In this document: positions 24,401 to 35,115 of the stretch, in pieces
Layout: every line of letters begins with the position of its first letter
Position numbering within the stretch: position 1 is the stretch's first letter
Assembly (NCBI RefSeq): GCF_030936135.1
Contig: NC_082632.1
Location: forward strand, 186,001-250,000
Direction of reading: 5' to 3'
Origin: Gavia stellata
Taxonomy: Eukaryota > Chordata > Aves > Gaviiformes > Gaviidae
DNA length: 64,000 nucleotides
Notes under the pieces: generated by a model
Seen by the model: the letters and a program-made list of their open reading frames with translations, nothing else
What the model was told of the DNA's origin: nothing
Databases searched by the model: none
Position numbers and translations under genes: made by a program

Positions 24401-26375
24401 AACCAAAAAGGGGGGGTTGGGGGGGGGGGTTGGGGGGGTTTTTTGGGGGGGAGGGGGACACACACAAATATAAATATAACAAAATACCCCCCCAACCCCC
24501 CCGCCACCGCGCGACACCTACGCCAATTAAAACAGAACCATTAAATCCGCGTGGATTAAGGGGTTGGGGAACCCCCCCCTCAAACGCAAAGGGGCTGCGG
24601 AGCCCCCCCGCAACCCGGGGGGGGCCCCAACCTGTAACGAAATAAATAGCTATAAAAAAAAAAAAAGGGGGGAAAAAAGCAGGAAAAATGAGTTAAAAAA
24701 AAAAAAAGAAGACAAAAGAGCGGGCGAGCGGCCGCGCCATCTTGGCCCCGAAGCTCCCCGAGTCGGGTTTATTTTGGGGGGGGTATTTTGGGGTTTTTTT
24801 AAAGCCAACCCTGGTTTTTTTTGCTTGAAAAAGCAGGTTTTTGGGTAAACCTAAGCCTGCCTAGCAATCTTTATTGCTAGATTGCACCCCCCCCCTTTAA
24901 CCACCCCCGCCATCCCCAACCTTCTTCCCCCCCCAGCATTTCTCTGCGCATAACAATCCTAAAATGGCACCTAAAAAATAAAAATATAACATAAATCATT
25001 CTTTCTTAACATTGAATTTCCCAAACTAACCCGGATTCGAGGAATTCTAACAGCCGCCCCGCAATCTTTATGTACAGATTGCTCGCTCGGGTCCCCAATT
25101 TCCGTCTCCCCCGCAAAAACCAAGCGATTTTGGGTATTTAATGGGTATTTTTTTGTTTTTTTTCCCTTTTGGTTTTTGCGTGGGAGCTCATGAACCCTCC
25201 GCCACCGGCTCCCACGTCTTTTTGACCAAAATACCCCGAATTTTGAAGGTTTAACCACCTCTTAGCAAAGCCTACGTCCTCGTCAAGCACACAGTTGGGG
25301 CTCTTCCTCCCATTATTTTCTCTCTTTGGTACAAATAAAGGGGTTTTGGGGTTTTTTTTTTTTCTTTTCTGAGGGGAATTCAGCTGGTTGAAAAGTCAAC
25401 ACTTACTATCCAATTATTTTTCTCGCCGACAGCGCTTCAAGGTTTGGATTTTGGCATTGGTGGTGTTATCAGAGCAAAAAAAGAATTGCTTTGTTTTTGG
25501 TCATGGCTTTAAAAAAATGCAGCAACTTTTTTTTTTCAGCTTGATGGGTTTTTTTTTTTGGAGGGGGAGTTTTGGTGGTTGGTTTTTTTTTTCCCTGAAG
25601 GGGTGGTTTTGTCGAGCTAAATGATGGAAAAAAAAAAGGAAAAAAAAAAGTTGCTTGGATTAAAAAATAAAAATAAGGGATTTTTGCCTTTGTTTTTTGG
25701 GGAAAGAAGAGGGAGAATATGTTTTTAAGTGGCAGTTTCCTTCGAGTTTGAAACGGCTTCCCAAGGACGGTCCAAAGGACGGAGGCTGCGATGGCGGCTC
25801 TTCCACGGCACCGGATGGGAGCGGGAAGGGGGGAAGAAAGCTTTTCTTCCCCCTTTTTTTTTGTTTTTTTTTGTTTGTTTTTTTTGTTTGTTTTGTTTTG
25901 TTTGTTTGTTTTTCTCGTGGTAAAGGCGACGGCGTCTCTCAAGAGCAACCAAACCTGGAGCGGGGAAAGGAAAAAAAAAAAAGGGGGAGGGTGGGGGGGG
26001 TGGGCATAATAAATAAAAAAAATAATGGAAAAAAAAATTAGAAGCAAAGAAGAAAGACACGAAATGATTAGCAGTCGTTATCCCCGGTGAGTTTAAAATT
26101 TTAAGGGGGGGGGTAAAAAAACCGAAAGAAAATCGCCCTTAGAGCGGGGGGTGGGGGGTGTATTTCTCCTCAGCTCTGAGGGGAAAGGAGAGGGCGGAGG
26201 GCCCCGTCCCCCCCCGGCGGGGCTGGGGAAGGGGGGGGACGCCATTTTCTCAAGGCAAAGGGACGCTGGCCCTACAAAAGGGCCCCCCCAGCGCCCAAAA
26301 AAGGGGGGAAATCCCCCCCCCACCTTCCAACCGCCGCCCGCCGCCCCGCCGGGCCCGCCGGAGCTCTCTACTCAC
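21410..26375. other. Probable first intron of PPP1R10; no gene recognised
   Basis: About 5 kb upstream of the PPP1R10 start exon. It begins GC-rich and turns AT-rich with many A, T, C and G homopolymers. Notable islands are an AT-rich block with several TAATTA motifs and a TGACGTCA site (22030-22240), GC-rich islands near 24160-24390, 24720-24765 (with GCGCCATCTTGG, YY1-like) and 25740-25830, and two small hairpins (24863-24885, 25061-25082). I find no convincing exon. Confidence 0.5.
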
Positions 26376-26430
26376 CTCCACCCAGCCCTCAGAATGGCGG
26401 CGGTCGGCGCGGGCAGAGCCTTTTATACTC
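26376..26430 (-). promoter_or_regulatory. TATA promoter and short non-coding first exon, probably PPP1R10
   Basis: On the minus strand a TATAAAA box (26421-26427) in GC-rich sequence is followed about 30 bases on by GCCGCCATTCTGAGGGCTGG and a good donor (GTGGAG then GTGAGT) at 26376/26375. A splice to the acceptor at 21404 would join it to the PPP1R10 start exon. The link is inference from orientation; the upstream side is cut by the N gap. Confidence 0.55.
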
Positions 26431-26460
26431 GGCTCCGCCCACAAGCCTCGCCCCGCCCCA

Positions 26461-26660
26461 NNNNNNNNNNNNNNNNNNNNNNNNNNNNNNNNNNNNNNNN
26501 NNNNNNNNNNNNNNNNNNNNNNNNNNNNNNNNNNNNNNNNNNNNNNNNNNNNNNNNNNNNNNNNNNNNNNNNNNNNNNNNNNNNNNNNNNNNNNNNNNNN
26601 NNNNNNNNNNNNNNNNNNNNNNNNNNNNNNNNNNNNNNNNNNNNNNNNNNNNNNNNNNNN
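26461..26660. other. Assembly gap (200 N)
   Basis: Exactly 200 undetermined bases, so a placeholder of unknown true length. It hides the upstream part of the TATA promoter at 26376-26430. Confidence 0.99.
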
Positions 26661-26667
26661 TGATGAG

Positions 26668-26940
26668 GGAAGCCCGGCAGGGGGCGTGGTCGGGGCCAGA
26701 GAGGAGGCGTGGCCGAGCCGTGGGAGGCGTGACCGTTCAGCGGAGGGGGCGTGGTCACCTGGGGGCGTGGCCCGGTCACAAAGGGGCGTGGCTCGGCCGC
26801 AAAGGGGCGTGACCCAGCCGCAAAGGGGCGTGGCTACCCGCCCCCTCGCCGTCCCCTGCGCCATCGGGGGTGTGGCCTGGGACTCTGGGGGGCGTGGTCT
26901 GCCGGGGCGGCGAGCACTCGGGGGCGGGGCCTCGCCGTTG
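26668..26940. repeat. AAAGGGGCGTGGC repeat
   Basis: GC-rich 20-30 bp units ending in GGGGCGTGGC, with CAGCCGCAAAGGGGCGTGGC-like copies, next to the N gap. It may be the reason the gap exists. Confidence 0.75.
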
Positions 26941-26990
26941 CCATGGCGTCGCTTCCGGTGCGGCGGGGCGGAAGTGGCGGGCGCTGCCGG
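26925..26990 (+). promoter_or_regulatory. CpG/ETS-type promoter candidate for MGAT1
   Basis: GCGTCGCTTCCGGTGCGGCG followed by GGCGGAAGTGGCGGG gives two ETS-like core sites on opposite strands in CpG-dense, TATA-less sequence, typical of housekeeping promoters. An ATG at 26943 opens a frame that runs straight into repeat, so I do not call a protein here. Confidence 0.4.
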
Positions 26991-27019
26991 GAGGCGCCGC
27001 TGGTACCGGGGGGGGGGCC

Positions 27020-27440
27020 CGGGGGCGGGCAGTGGGGCTGGATCGGGCCCCACGGGGGTGGGGGGCGGCCTGGGGGGGATCCCCCTGTCCCTTGTGGCTG
27101 GGGGGGCCCCTCCTGTCGCCTATAGGGCCGGCGCTGTGCCCTGGGGGGGTGGAGGGGCCTTCAGCGTCCCCTGGGGGGGTGGCAGGAGGGGCTGGGGGGG
27201 CTCCTCTGACCCCTATAGGGGTGTCGGGAGGGGGGGGACACCCCTGGTCCCTATATGGGTGTCAGGAAGGTGGGGGGGGGCTCACCTGTCCCCTATAGAG
27301 GTGTCAAGCAGGCTGGGGGGGCTGCTATGGGGCTGGGGGGGCTGCTCTGCCCCCCATATGGGGGTGTCCCGAGGGCTGGGGGGGCTCCCCTGTCCCCTAT
27401 AGGGGCTGGGGGGGACGATCCCCCGTCACTATGGGGCAGG
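27020..27440. repeat. CCCCTATAGGGG minisatellite
   Basis: Units of about 45-55 bp containing TGTCCCCTATAGGGGTGTC and GGGGGGGCTCC, in what is probably the first MGAT1 intron. Confidence 0.88.
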
Positions 27441-27600
27441 GAGGAGGCGGCCCCCCCATTCCCCACAGGAATTCCTCTCCTCGGGGATTTTGGGGGGCTG
27501 CCCCATCCCCGGGGAGGTACAGTGGGGGCTGTTCCCTCCATAAGGGGGGGGGGGTTGGGAGGGAATTTGGGCATTTTAACCTTTTCCTCCTCATTTTTAG

Positions 27601-27868
27601 AGCTCACCAGAGACACCCACCCCCCAAAAAACCATGGCCGGGGGCCGGGGGATGCTGAGCCCCGAGACAATGGACCGACAGACGGACACAGCCCCCACCA
27701 TGGCCTGACCCGCCTCCCTTCCCCCCCCCCCTCCACGGGGAAGCTCCGACGGGAGAGAAGCAGAGACTTCACCCCCGATTCCCGAGGGATTCCCGGGCGG
27801 CTGTGGAAAAGGCGGGGGGAGGGGGGAACCCCAGCGACCCCCCTCCCCCTGGAGCGAGCCACAACCAG
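27601..27868 (+). other. Possible non-coding 5' exon of MGAT1
   Basis: A strong acceptor (pyrimidine tract then TCATTTTTAG) ends at 27600 and a strong donor (CAACCAG then GTAAAC) begins at 27869. The only ATG frames inside are about 20-30 codons. Position and strand suit a 5' UTR exon spliced to the acceptor at 29902. This is inference without transcript support. Confidence 0.4.
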
Positions 27869-27869
27869 G

Positions 27870-29900
27870 TAAACCCCGAGGATTTTAACCCGGAGAGAGA
27901 AGGGAGACGTTTTTCCCGGGTGCTCGCCCTCAAATTCCCACTGGAAGGCGGTTAAAATCTCCCAAAAAAGCAAAAGGGGGGAAAACCCCTGGATTTTTAG
28001 GAAGATCGAGGCGCTCGGGTGACGCTTGTGGCGAATCCCATGGGAGCAGGGATTAATTTTGCCCCAAACGAGGGTTTGTTTCCATCGAGCCGCGTCGTTG
28101 CGGTTTATTTTCGTGTCGCCCAGGCTGAAACGAAGCCAAAAAGGTGTAAAAATTCAGGTGAAAAATCGGGGTGGGGGGTTTCCCCGAAAGCAGCGCTCGC
28201 TTCCTCGGTCCCTCCCGGGTGGTTTTGGTGTCGCCGAGGCCGGAGCCGCTTTCCCCCAGGGTGCAAAAAAGAGCCTGGATTAATTAAAAAGAATATTTAA
28301 TGAGTAATTTAGGGGTGGCGGCGCAAAACTGGCGGGCGTTCACCTGAAATCTGGTGGTTTTGGGGTCTCTGGGGGATGCCGTGGCGAGGGAAAGGAGCTT
28401 AAAATCTCCAAAAAAACTTTGGGGTTTTCCAAATTTGGGGTGTTACACCCCCAAAAACACCTGAGGGGAAAAAAGGGGGGGACACATTGCCCCTCTCTCC
28501 AGATTTGGGGGATTTTTGGGGTGCCGGAGGATTTTATTTGATAGAATTATCGCTCGATCAGAGTCTCCCCCGGAGCGAAGCCGAGGGCAGGGAAAATCCC
28601 CGGCTCTGCTTACTCAGCGCCTCGCCACCGGCTTGTGCCTCGCCGCCACGAAACGCCGGGTAAAACCGCAGCTGAACCCCCCCCCTTTGGGCCAAAACAC
28701 CCCAATTTGGGGCCAAAACACCCTCCTTTTGAGCCCAAACCCCTCATTCTGGGCCAAAACACCGACGGTTTGGGCTGCCACGAGGCTGAGCCGCTTCCAG
28801 CCCCGCAGGTACGGCTTAACCCCAGCGGCTCCCTCCGCAGGGACCCAACTGGGAAGCGCGAAATCCCCTAAATTTACTTTTTCCCCCTTCTTTTTTTCCC
28901 CTCTTTCCTTCTCTCTGGCTGCTTTTCCGGGGCCAGACCACCGTTTCGGGGCCGGGAAGGGGGAACTCACGGTGTTGCCGGCGCTTTCTGCCTTCACCCT
29001 TCCCCTCCTGGGGAGGAAATCGTGGTGCCGCCGGGCTCACCCCCCTTCCCATCGCTCTACACCCCTTTTTTTTTCCTTTTTTCCTTTTAAATACCCCTTT
29101 TCCGGGTGTTTTTTTGGCTTTTAATTCCCTTTTTCCGCCCGCCAACGTGGCCTGCGGCGGCGTTAACCCTTGAGCTGCTCGCCTGTGCCGCTCCCTCACC
29201 AGAGTTAAGCAATTGCTTTTTTTTTTCCCCTTTTTCTTTATTTTCTCTGTTGTTTTTTTTTCTCTTCCTTATTTTTTTTCTTCTTTTTTCTCTTAATTCC
29301 CCTTTTTTCCCCCCCTCTCCTCCCCTTTCCTGCCCTCGCTGACGTCTCGACTCCACCGGCAGAAGCCGGGCTGGGCTCCGGGTGAGTAAAAACTCACTAA
29401 AAACAGGATTTTATGAAGATTTTAGTGCTCAGATTTGATATTTTATTCTATTTATCCCCATTTCTCAAACAGAAACCACCCACACTTCACCCCCCCCCCA
29501 CCTCCATGGTGGCAAATCCTCACCGGAGCCGCCCCCCCCCACCCCGCCCCGGTTAACGTTTAACGGGAGCGGACTCTGCCCCCCTCCTCCCCGCACCGGC
29601 ATTTGGGTTTGGGGTTTATTATTTGCCTTTTTTCCCCCTTATTTCATGGGGTTTTTTTGTATCTCCGCGGTGCCACGTCTCTGGTGGGAGGCTCCGGGCC
29701 CCCGCGCGGTTTCGCTTCCTCTCCCTGGGGGAGGCTGTTCCTCTTTCTGGGGAGGCCGGGGCGCGGATTGAGCGTCTCACCGGGTGTTTTGGGGTGACAC
29801 CGCCGTGGGGTGTCCCTGTCCCCCTCCAGCACCGGTTTGGGGGTGAAAGAGGGGGTCCCCTCTGTTTCTAACCCCCCCCCTCCTCCTGTGTTTTGCCCCC
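27870..29900. other. Probable MGAT1 intron; nothing recognised
   Basis: About 2 kb of sequence with long T and C runs (notably 29215-29330). A possible small exon 29363-29381 has a donor GTGAGT after GGCTCCGG. No repeat array and no conserved protein segment seen. Confidence 0.45.
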
Positions 29901-29931
29901 AGGTCCATGGCGTGGGAGTGAGCGCTGAAGG

Positions 29932-31273
29932 ATGCTGAAGAAGAGCAGCCTGGTGTTGTGGGGGGCGGCGCTCTTCATCGCCTGGAACGGCCTCCTCCTC
30001 CTCTTCCTCTGGAGCCGCCCGCCCTCCCCGGCCTCCCCCGGCGAAGGCGACCGACTGACGGCGGAGGTGATCCGTTTGGCGCAAGATGCCGAAACCGAAT
30101 TGGAACGGCAAAAAGAACTCCTGCGCCAAATTCACCGCTACAGCGGGTTGTGGGGACGACGGCGCGGGGTTAGAATCACCCCCAAACCCTCCCCGCCGCC
30201 CTCCCCGCCACCACCGCCGCCGCGACTCACCGATCCCGCCGGCGCGGTGTTACCGGTCTTGGTGATGGCTTGCGACCGCAGCACCGTCCGTCGGTGTTTG
30301 GATAAACTCCTACGCTACCGACCTTCGGCCCAACGTTTCCCCGTCATCGTCAGCCAGGATTGCGGTCACGCCGAAACGGCTCGCGTCATCGCCTCCTACG
30401 GCGACGCCGTGGCTCATATCCGACAACCCGATCTCAGTGATATCCCGGTGCCGGCGGAGCACCGTAAATTCCAAGGTTATTATAAAATCGCTCGGCATTA
30501 TCGTTGGGCGTTGGGACAGGTTTTCCGGACCTTCCGTTACCGCGCCGCCATCGTGGTAGAGGACGATTTAGAAGTCGCTCCGGATTTTTTCGAGTATTTC
30601 CAAGCGACGTTCCCGCTCCTCCTCGCCGATCGCAGCCTCTGGTGCGTCTCCGCTTGGAACGACAACGGGAAAGAGCAAATGGTGGACGTGGGACAAGCCG
30701 AATTGCTTTACCGGACTGATTTTTTTCCCGGTCTCGGTTGGTTGCTTTTAGCCGAACTTTGGGATGAACTCGAACCCAAATGGCCGCGAGCTTTTTGGGA
30801 CGATTGGATGCGTCAACCCGAACAGCGCCGAGATCGTTCCTGCGTCCGCCCCGAAGTCTCCCGTACGATGACGTTCGGTTCGTAAAGGAGTGAGCCACGG
30901 GCAATTTTTCGATCAGTATTTAAAATTTATCAAACTTAACGACCATTTCGTGCCTTTTACCCAACTGGATCTTTCTTACCTCAAAAAGGAAGAGTACGAA
31001 CGTTCTTTCCTCCCCAAGGTTTACGCTGCGCCGGAGGTGAGGGTGGAAGAGCTCCAGGGGAACCGGCGGCGGGAGCTGGGCGCCGTCCGGTTGCAGTACA
31101 GCAGCCGCGATTCCTTCAAAGCCTTCGCCAAAGCCCTGGGGCTGATGGACGACCTCAAATCCGGCGTCCCCCGCGCCGGTTATCGCGGCATCGTCAGCTT
31201 CGTCTACCGGGGCCGTCGCGTTTATCTCGCCCCACCTTCCGACTGGAGGGGTTACGATCCCAGCTGGAGTTAG
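29932..31273 (+). CDS. MGAT1: MGAT1, N-acetylglucosaminyltransferase I (one apparent 1-base insertion)
   Basis: Medial-Golgi type II enzyme that adds the first GlcNAc to Man5 N-glycans, the gate to hybrid and complex N-glycans. Single coding exon, with acceptor at 29902 and start MLKKSSLVLWGA. Residues about 7-27 are the signal anchor (LVLWGAALFIAWNGLLLLFLW), followed by a proline-rich stem. The catalytic domain shows VMACDRSTVRRCLDKLLRYR, IVSQDCGH, KFQGYYKIARHYRWALGQVF, the metal-binding EDD in VVEDDLEVAPDFFEYF, CVSAWNDNGKEQM and FFPGLGWLLL. At 30880 one T too many makes a stop (30883-30885) after MTFG; from 30881 the expected RKGVSHGQFFDQ and the rest, to DPSWS, continue in the next frame. 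Without that base the protein is 446 aa, matching the mammalian 445. Conservation on both sides favours an assembly error or very recent change. N-terminal codons use GCG/CCG heavily. Confidence 0.96.
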
Positions 31274-31509
31274 CGGCCGCTGTTGCTCCGCTTGGTGTGG
31301 GGTTTGTTTGGGGTTTTTGGGTGGGTTTCCCCCTTTTTCGTCATTTTTTTGGGGGTTGTTTGGTTTTTTTTTTGGGTTGTTTTTTTTTTTCTGGCGTGTC
31401 TGTAGCGGGGAGGATTTGGCCGAGCGCCGCTCGCCCGCCGCTTCTCCCGTGCCGCCGCGGGGGGAAATTCGGGGCAGAGGCGGCTCCGTGAGGAGGAATT
31501 ATTTTCCAG

Positions 31510-31515
31510 AATAAA
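31510..31515 (+). promoter_or_regulatory. Poly(A) signal of MGAT1
   Basis: AATAAA, 237 bases after the MGAT1 stop. Confidence 0.75.
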
Positions 31516-31674
31516 AGGCAAAAAAACAAAAAAACCCAACCCTAAAAACCCCCAAAATTCAGATTTCTTTCGCTACCGCTCAGCCCGGCTGCCAGCTCCG
31601 TCAGGTCCTGTATAGCGCTATAGGGCCTCGTCCCTATATTTGGCTCGATGCTCTGGGCGCTACGGGCCGTAAGC

Positions 31675-32060
31675 TGGCCTGTGGGGGTCTATACAGATCT
31701 ATATGGGTCTGTACGAATCTATATGGGTCTATACGGATCTATATGGGTCTATACAGACGTATACGCCCTGGGTCCTATACGGTCTCGGCCCTATATTCCA
31801 GGCTCTGTGTTGGGCTGTGTAAGGGTCTGTGCTCTACTCCCTATACGTGGCTGTGCTTTCTGGGCCCTATATATACTGTATATGTGTACACACAATGTAC
31901 TATATGGGATCATACGGTTTGGGCTATGTCCATATATTGGGCTATAGGGTCTGGGCTCTATATCCAGCCCTATATCGCGGTCCATATGCTCCCCTCGCTA
32001 TAGTAATGCCCTATACCACAGCCTGCTTGCTGGTCTATACGTTCTGCCCTATACGTTCCA
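31675..32060. repeat. Tandem TCTATATGGG repeat and TATA-rich tail
   Basis: Four or five 24-bp copies with GTCTATACGGATCTATATGG at 31685-31760, passing into looser CTATA/TATATG-rich sequence to about 32060. Confidence 0.8.
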
Positions 32061-33090
32061 GGCTTGGAGTACTGGGGTTTGGCAGGGGGCATAATTTCTG
32101 CTGCTAAAAAGCCCCTTTTATGTTAAAAAAAGCCCCTTTTAAACTGAAATAAACCCTCAGACGCCGCTTGGGGTGGGGGGGTGGGGGGGAAATGTCCCAC
32201 TCGGCTTTGTTTTGGGGTGAAAAAAGCCTCTTTTCGGAGCAGGGGAAGTTATGAAATGGAAGAAACTGAATGAAATTATGAATTTTTATCCCAAGAATTT
32301 GGGATAAGAAGAGGGGGGAAAGGGTGGAGAGGGGAACTGGGCAGACTGGCGACACTGGGAGGGATTTATGCCCACCCCCCCAGGAGCATTTGGGTTAAAT
32401 CCAGGTGGTTTTAGGGGTATTTTTGGAGCCGTTTCCTCACACTGTGTGGGACCAGTTTCCCCCCCACCTCCACTGCTGGTGCTGAGAACACCAAATTTCC
32501 TTATTTTCACTTAAAAGGGGGACAGTCCGCCCAAAAAATGGGGGTTCTGGGGTTTTTCAGCACTTTCGCCTCGAGGCAGCGGTGCGAAGCCCCTCATTTA
32601 TTAACCAATTCCTCCCCAATTTGGGGTTTTCTTCCCTGCGGGCTCTGTTTTTGAGGTGGAAAATCCCTGTTTCCCATCGCGCTGGCTGCTCGCCCCGGGG
32701 AAAGTGCCCAAAATGGGCCAAACCTCCCCAAAACCAAAGGATTAAAAGCCCCGACACTCCCCCGGTTTGCACTGGAGCTGTACTTTGGGGCAAAATATGC
32801 TCAAATTGGTGTCTTTTGGGTGTAACGAGATGGTGATTAAAAAAAAAGAGCCTTTTGAGCACCGTTTCTGTAAACACCCGCCGATTATTCACCCGAATAG
32901 TTACGAATCCGACCCCCGAAATCCGCCTTTTTCCACTTAAAATGGACCCCCATGAGGAGCCGGGGGGGGGGGGGGGTGTAACGCTCCCGCCCTCGCAGGG
33001 CAACCGCAGTCCTCACTCCGGTCCGCCCCTCCGAGCGCGCCGCGCTTCGCCGGCTGCGCGGTTTTCACTCAGGTCCGCTCCTGAGGCAGG
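32061..33090. other. Intergenic, nothing recognised
   Basis: Mixed-composition sequence without repeat array, splice-consistent exon or conserved peptide. It becomes CpG-rich from about 33000, approaching the H3-like promoter. Confidence 0.5.
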
Positions 33091-33119
33091 TAGTGGGAGG
33101 AGGGTACCGCGGGGAGGAG

Positions 33120-33221
33120 CAGCCAATGAGACGCTGCGGTAGCCGTCGAAGCAGCCAATCAGAGCGCGACGGGCTCTTCTAGAAGGCGGGGCGCGGGGTT
33201 TGGTGGGAACAGCTCAGCGGG
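33120..33221 (+). promoter_or_regulatory. CCAAT-box promoter of the H3-like gene
   Basis: Two CCAAT boxes (33123-33127 and 33154-33158, each in an AGCCAAT context) lie about 100 and 65 bases before the ATG, in CpG-dense sequence with GGGCGGGGC-like elements. No clear TATA box. Paired CCAAT boxes are common in core-histone promoters. Confidence 0.6.
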
Positions 33222-33602
33222 ATGGCGCGAGTGAAGCAGGTGGCGGCGGCAGCAGCTAAAAAACCCCCCGAAAACGCTCCTTCTCCAGCCCCAAACCCCC
33301 CTAAAACGCGCCGACCTCCCCGCCGGGCTCCACCGCTGTGGAAAAAGCTCCGTGTCTCGCGGAAAAAAAGCCTTAAGCTGCTCCCTGCGGCCTCTTTTCG
33401 CGGTTTGATGCGAGGCTTTTCTGTCACTCGGGGCGGTTTCGCCATCCTCGGCACTGCCGTGGCGGCTCTGCGGGAGGGCTGCGAGGCGCATCTGCTGGAT
33501 CTGCTTGAGGAGTGGGGCCTGTGCGCTCTCCACGCCAAACGATCCACCATCCACATCGCCGACGTGAGCCTCGTGAGGTGCCTTCGGGTGAAAAGAGGCT
33601 GA
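33222..33602 (+). CDS. Highly divergent histone H3 / CENP-A-like protein, intronless
   Basis: 126 aa. Residues 1-45 are a basic, Ala/Pro/Lys-rich tail with no recognisable ARTKQ start. Residues 50-126 align with the H3 histone fold: LKLLPAASFRGLMRGF over the alpha-N/alpha-1 part, AVAALREGCEAHLLDLLEEW over alpha-2 (H3: ALQEASEAYLVGLFED), LCALHAKRSTIHIADVSL over loop 2 (H3: LCAIHAKRVTIMPKDIQL), and VRCLRVKRG at the end (H3: ARRIRGERA). A VTRGGF segment in loop 1 recalls the TRG of CENP-A. The intronless structure, histone-type CCAAT promoter and basic tail fit a histone. It lacks the near-invariant H3 sequence, so it is a variant: a centromeric-type or germline H3 is possible. Chicken is reported to have a CENPA gene in its MHC, but I cannot test orthology. 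No histone stem-loop was seen; ATTAAA occurs at 33709. Confidence 0.8.
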   Translation: MARVKQVAAAAAKKPPENAPSPAPNPPKTRRPPRRAPPLWKKLRVSRKKSLKLLPAASFRGLMRGFSVTRGGFAILGTAVAALREGCEAHLLDLLEEWGLCALHAKRSTIHIADVSLVRCLRVKRG

Positions 33603-33714
33603 TTTCCCCCACCCCAGCGCTGGAGAGCCGGCTCCAGGCCTGCTGAGCTACACAGAAAGGCGGATTTTTTTGTTGTTTAGACTTTATTTTCTTGGCGTGG
33701 GCTTTCAAATTAAA

Positions 33715-35045
33715 ACTCTATCAAGCTTTTCAGAGGAAAAGCAGAAGGAATGGAGCACCAGGAGCTCGTTTGTTGGAGCAGGATGCTGTGAAGAAGCACT
33801 TTGATTTGTGCTCGCGACACGAAGCATCGCTGGACCTTGTGCTGTAACGAGCCCTCACGTTTTGAGGGCAACATCACCTATGACCTACCTCATCGTGAGC
33901 CAAGCGGGGAAACAACTAATTACACAACCGAGCCAGGCTGTAATTTGGGTTTAGCGGTGATCTGTGGGTTTGTCAGGGGCCTTATTTAAGATTAGGCCCC
34001 CGAAGATGAAAGCAGCCGCCCTCCCTGCTGCATTTCCTCGTGGTTTTTCCTCTCCCTCGGGCCGATGTCGCGAGTCTCTGTGGATAAGGAGGCAAGTCTG
34101 GCAGCAGAGGCAGAGCAATTGGGGCTGTAAGAGGCAGAGACCTGCCTGGTCATGCCTGCGCTGCCTGATAAGAGCGCTTTATTACGTGGTTTAACCCTAA
34201 TAACGACTTCCTGCTGTCTCAAGGTGCTGGTTTGTTTATTTTTTTCCCCTTTCATTTGCTCTCAGGCACTGAAACAGGGGATAAAATCCTGTCTGTGGCC
34301 TCTCTCCCCGCTCACATCCCAGCAGCGATTGCGAAACCACGGGAAGGGCCCAGCCCAAGCGATCATGGGAGGCACAAGAAGTGGTTTTATCCCATTTCCC
34401 CTAATTTTTCTGTGAATCTTAAGCAGAAACTTCTCCGCTTGCAAAACTTTTCTACGAGGCGTCCACCAGCAGCAGCAGCAAAACCCTTTTTCTTCCTGTT
34501 TTATTTTTTTACGATGATTCTCCCTGTTTTTCTGGGCTGTATTTCCACTGACAAACAGCTGGGGAGACAGAAAATCTCTCCATTTTCCCACTGGGGGTAT
34601 TTCCTCGTGGGGCAATGCAGTGTGACGGGGGGAAAAACCCATTAAATTGTCCAAAAAAAGTGCTTTGGGTGCAGCCCCTCTCCCCAGCATGCAAAATCTC
34701 CCTCTGCTCTGGGTCCATGTGCAATTTCCTCCTCTTTCTTTAATTTTTTCCCCCCTCTATAAAAAATAATAACTAAATGGGTGAAAACCATGCATTCAGG
34801 GTGGGGTTGGTTTGGGAAAGGGGTTTGGGGTGAGCACTGCAAAGCCGCAGTGGAAAGCAAGGTATTCCCTGGGTTTTTTTTTCCCCTTTTCAAGGCTTAT
34901 TTTCACCAGAGAACTACTGGGCAGAGCTGCAAAAAAAGGTGTTTAAGGAAAATTTTGAATCTGTGCAAACCCAGCGAGGAGCAGGAGGGCAAAATGTGAT
35001 TACTTTTGCTAAATTAGGTGTTAAAAGGCAAAGCAAATGGGGCTG
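33715..35045. other. Intergenic, nothing recognised
   Basis: No array, no conserved peptide, no plausible splice chain on either strand. TATAAAAAAT occurs near 34758, on its own. Confidence 0.5.
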
Positions 35046-35051
35046 GGGCTG

Positions 35052-35057
35052 TTTATT
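35052..35057 (-). promoter_or_regulatory. Poly(A) signal of the TRIM27-like gene
   Basis: AATAAA on the minus strand, about 60 bases past the stop codon at 35116-35118. Confidence 0.75.
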
Positions 35058-35115
35058 GAGCGGGGGGTTCGTTGGGGTCTGGTTTTGGGGGGGTCAGGGT
35101 GGGGTTTTGGGGGGT

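Noticed and set aside
25840-25920. T-rich TTTGTTTG tract as a retroposon tail
   Set aside because: No LINE or SINE body next to it and no target-site duplication seen.
26943-27125. ATG frame beginning MASLPVRRGG as a first coding exon (for example MRPS18B, which neighbours PPP1R10 in mammals)
   Set aside because: It does not resemble MRPS18B and runs directly into the minisatellite; treated as a promoter/5' UTR region.
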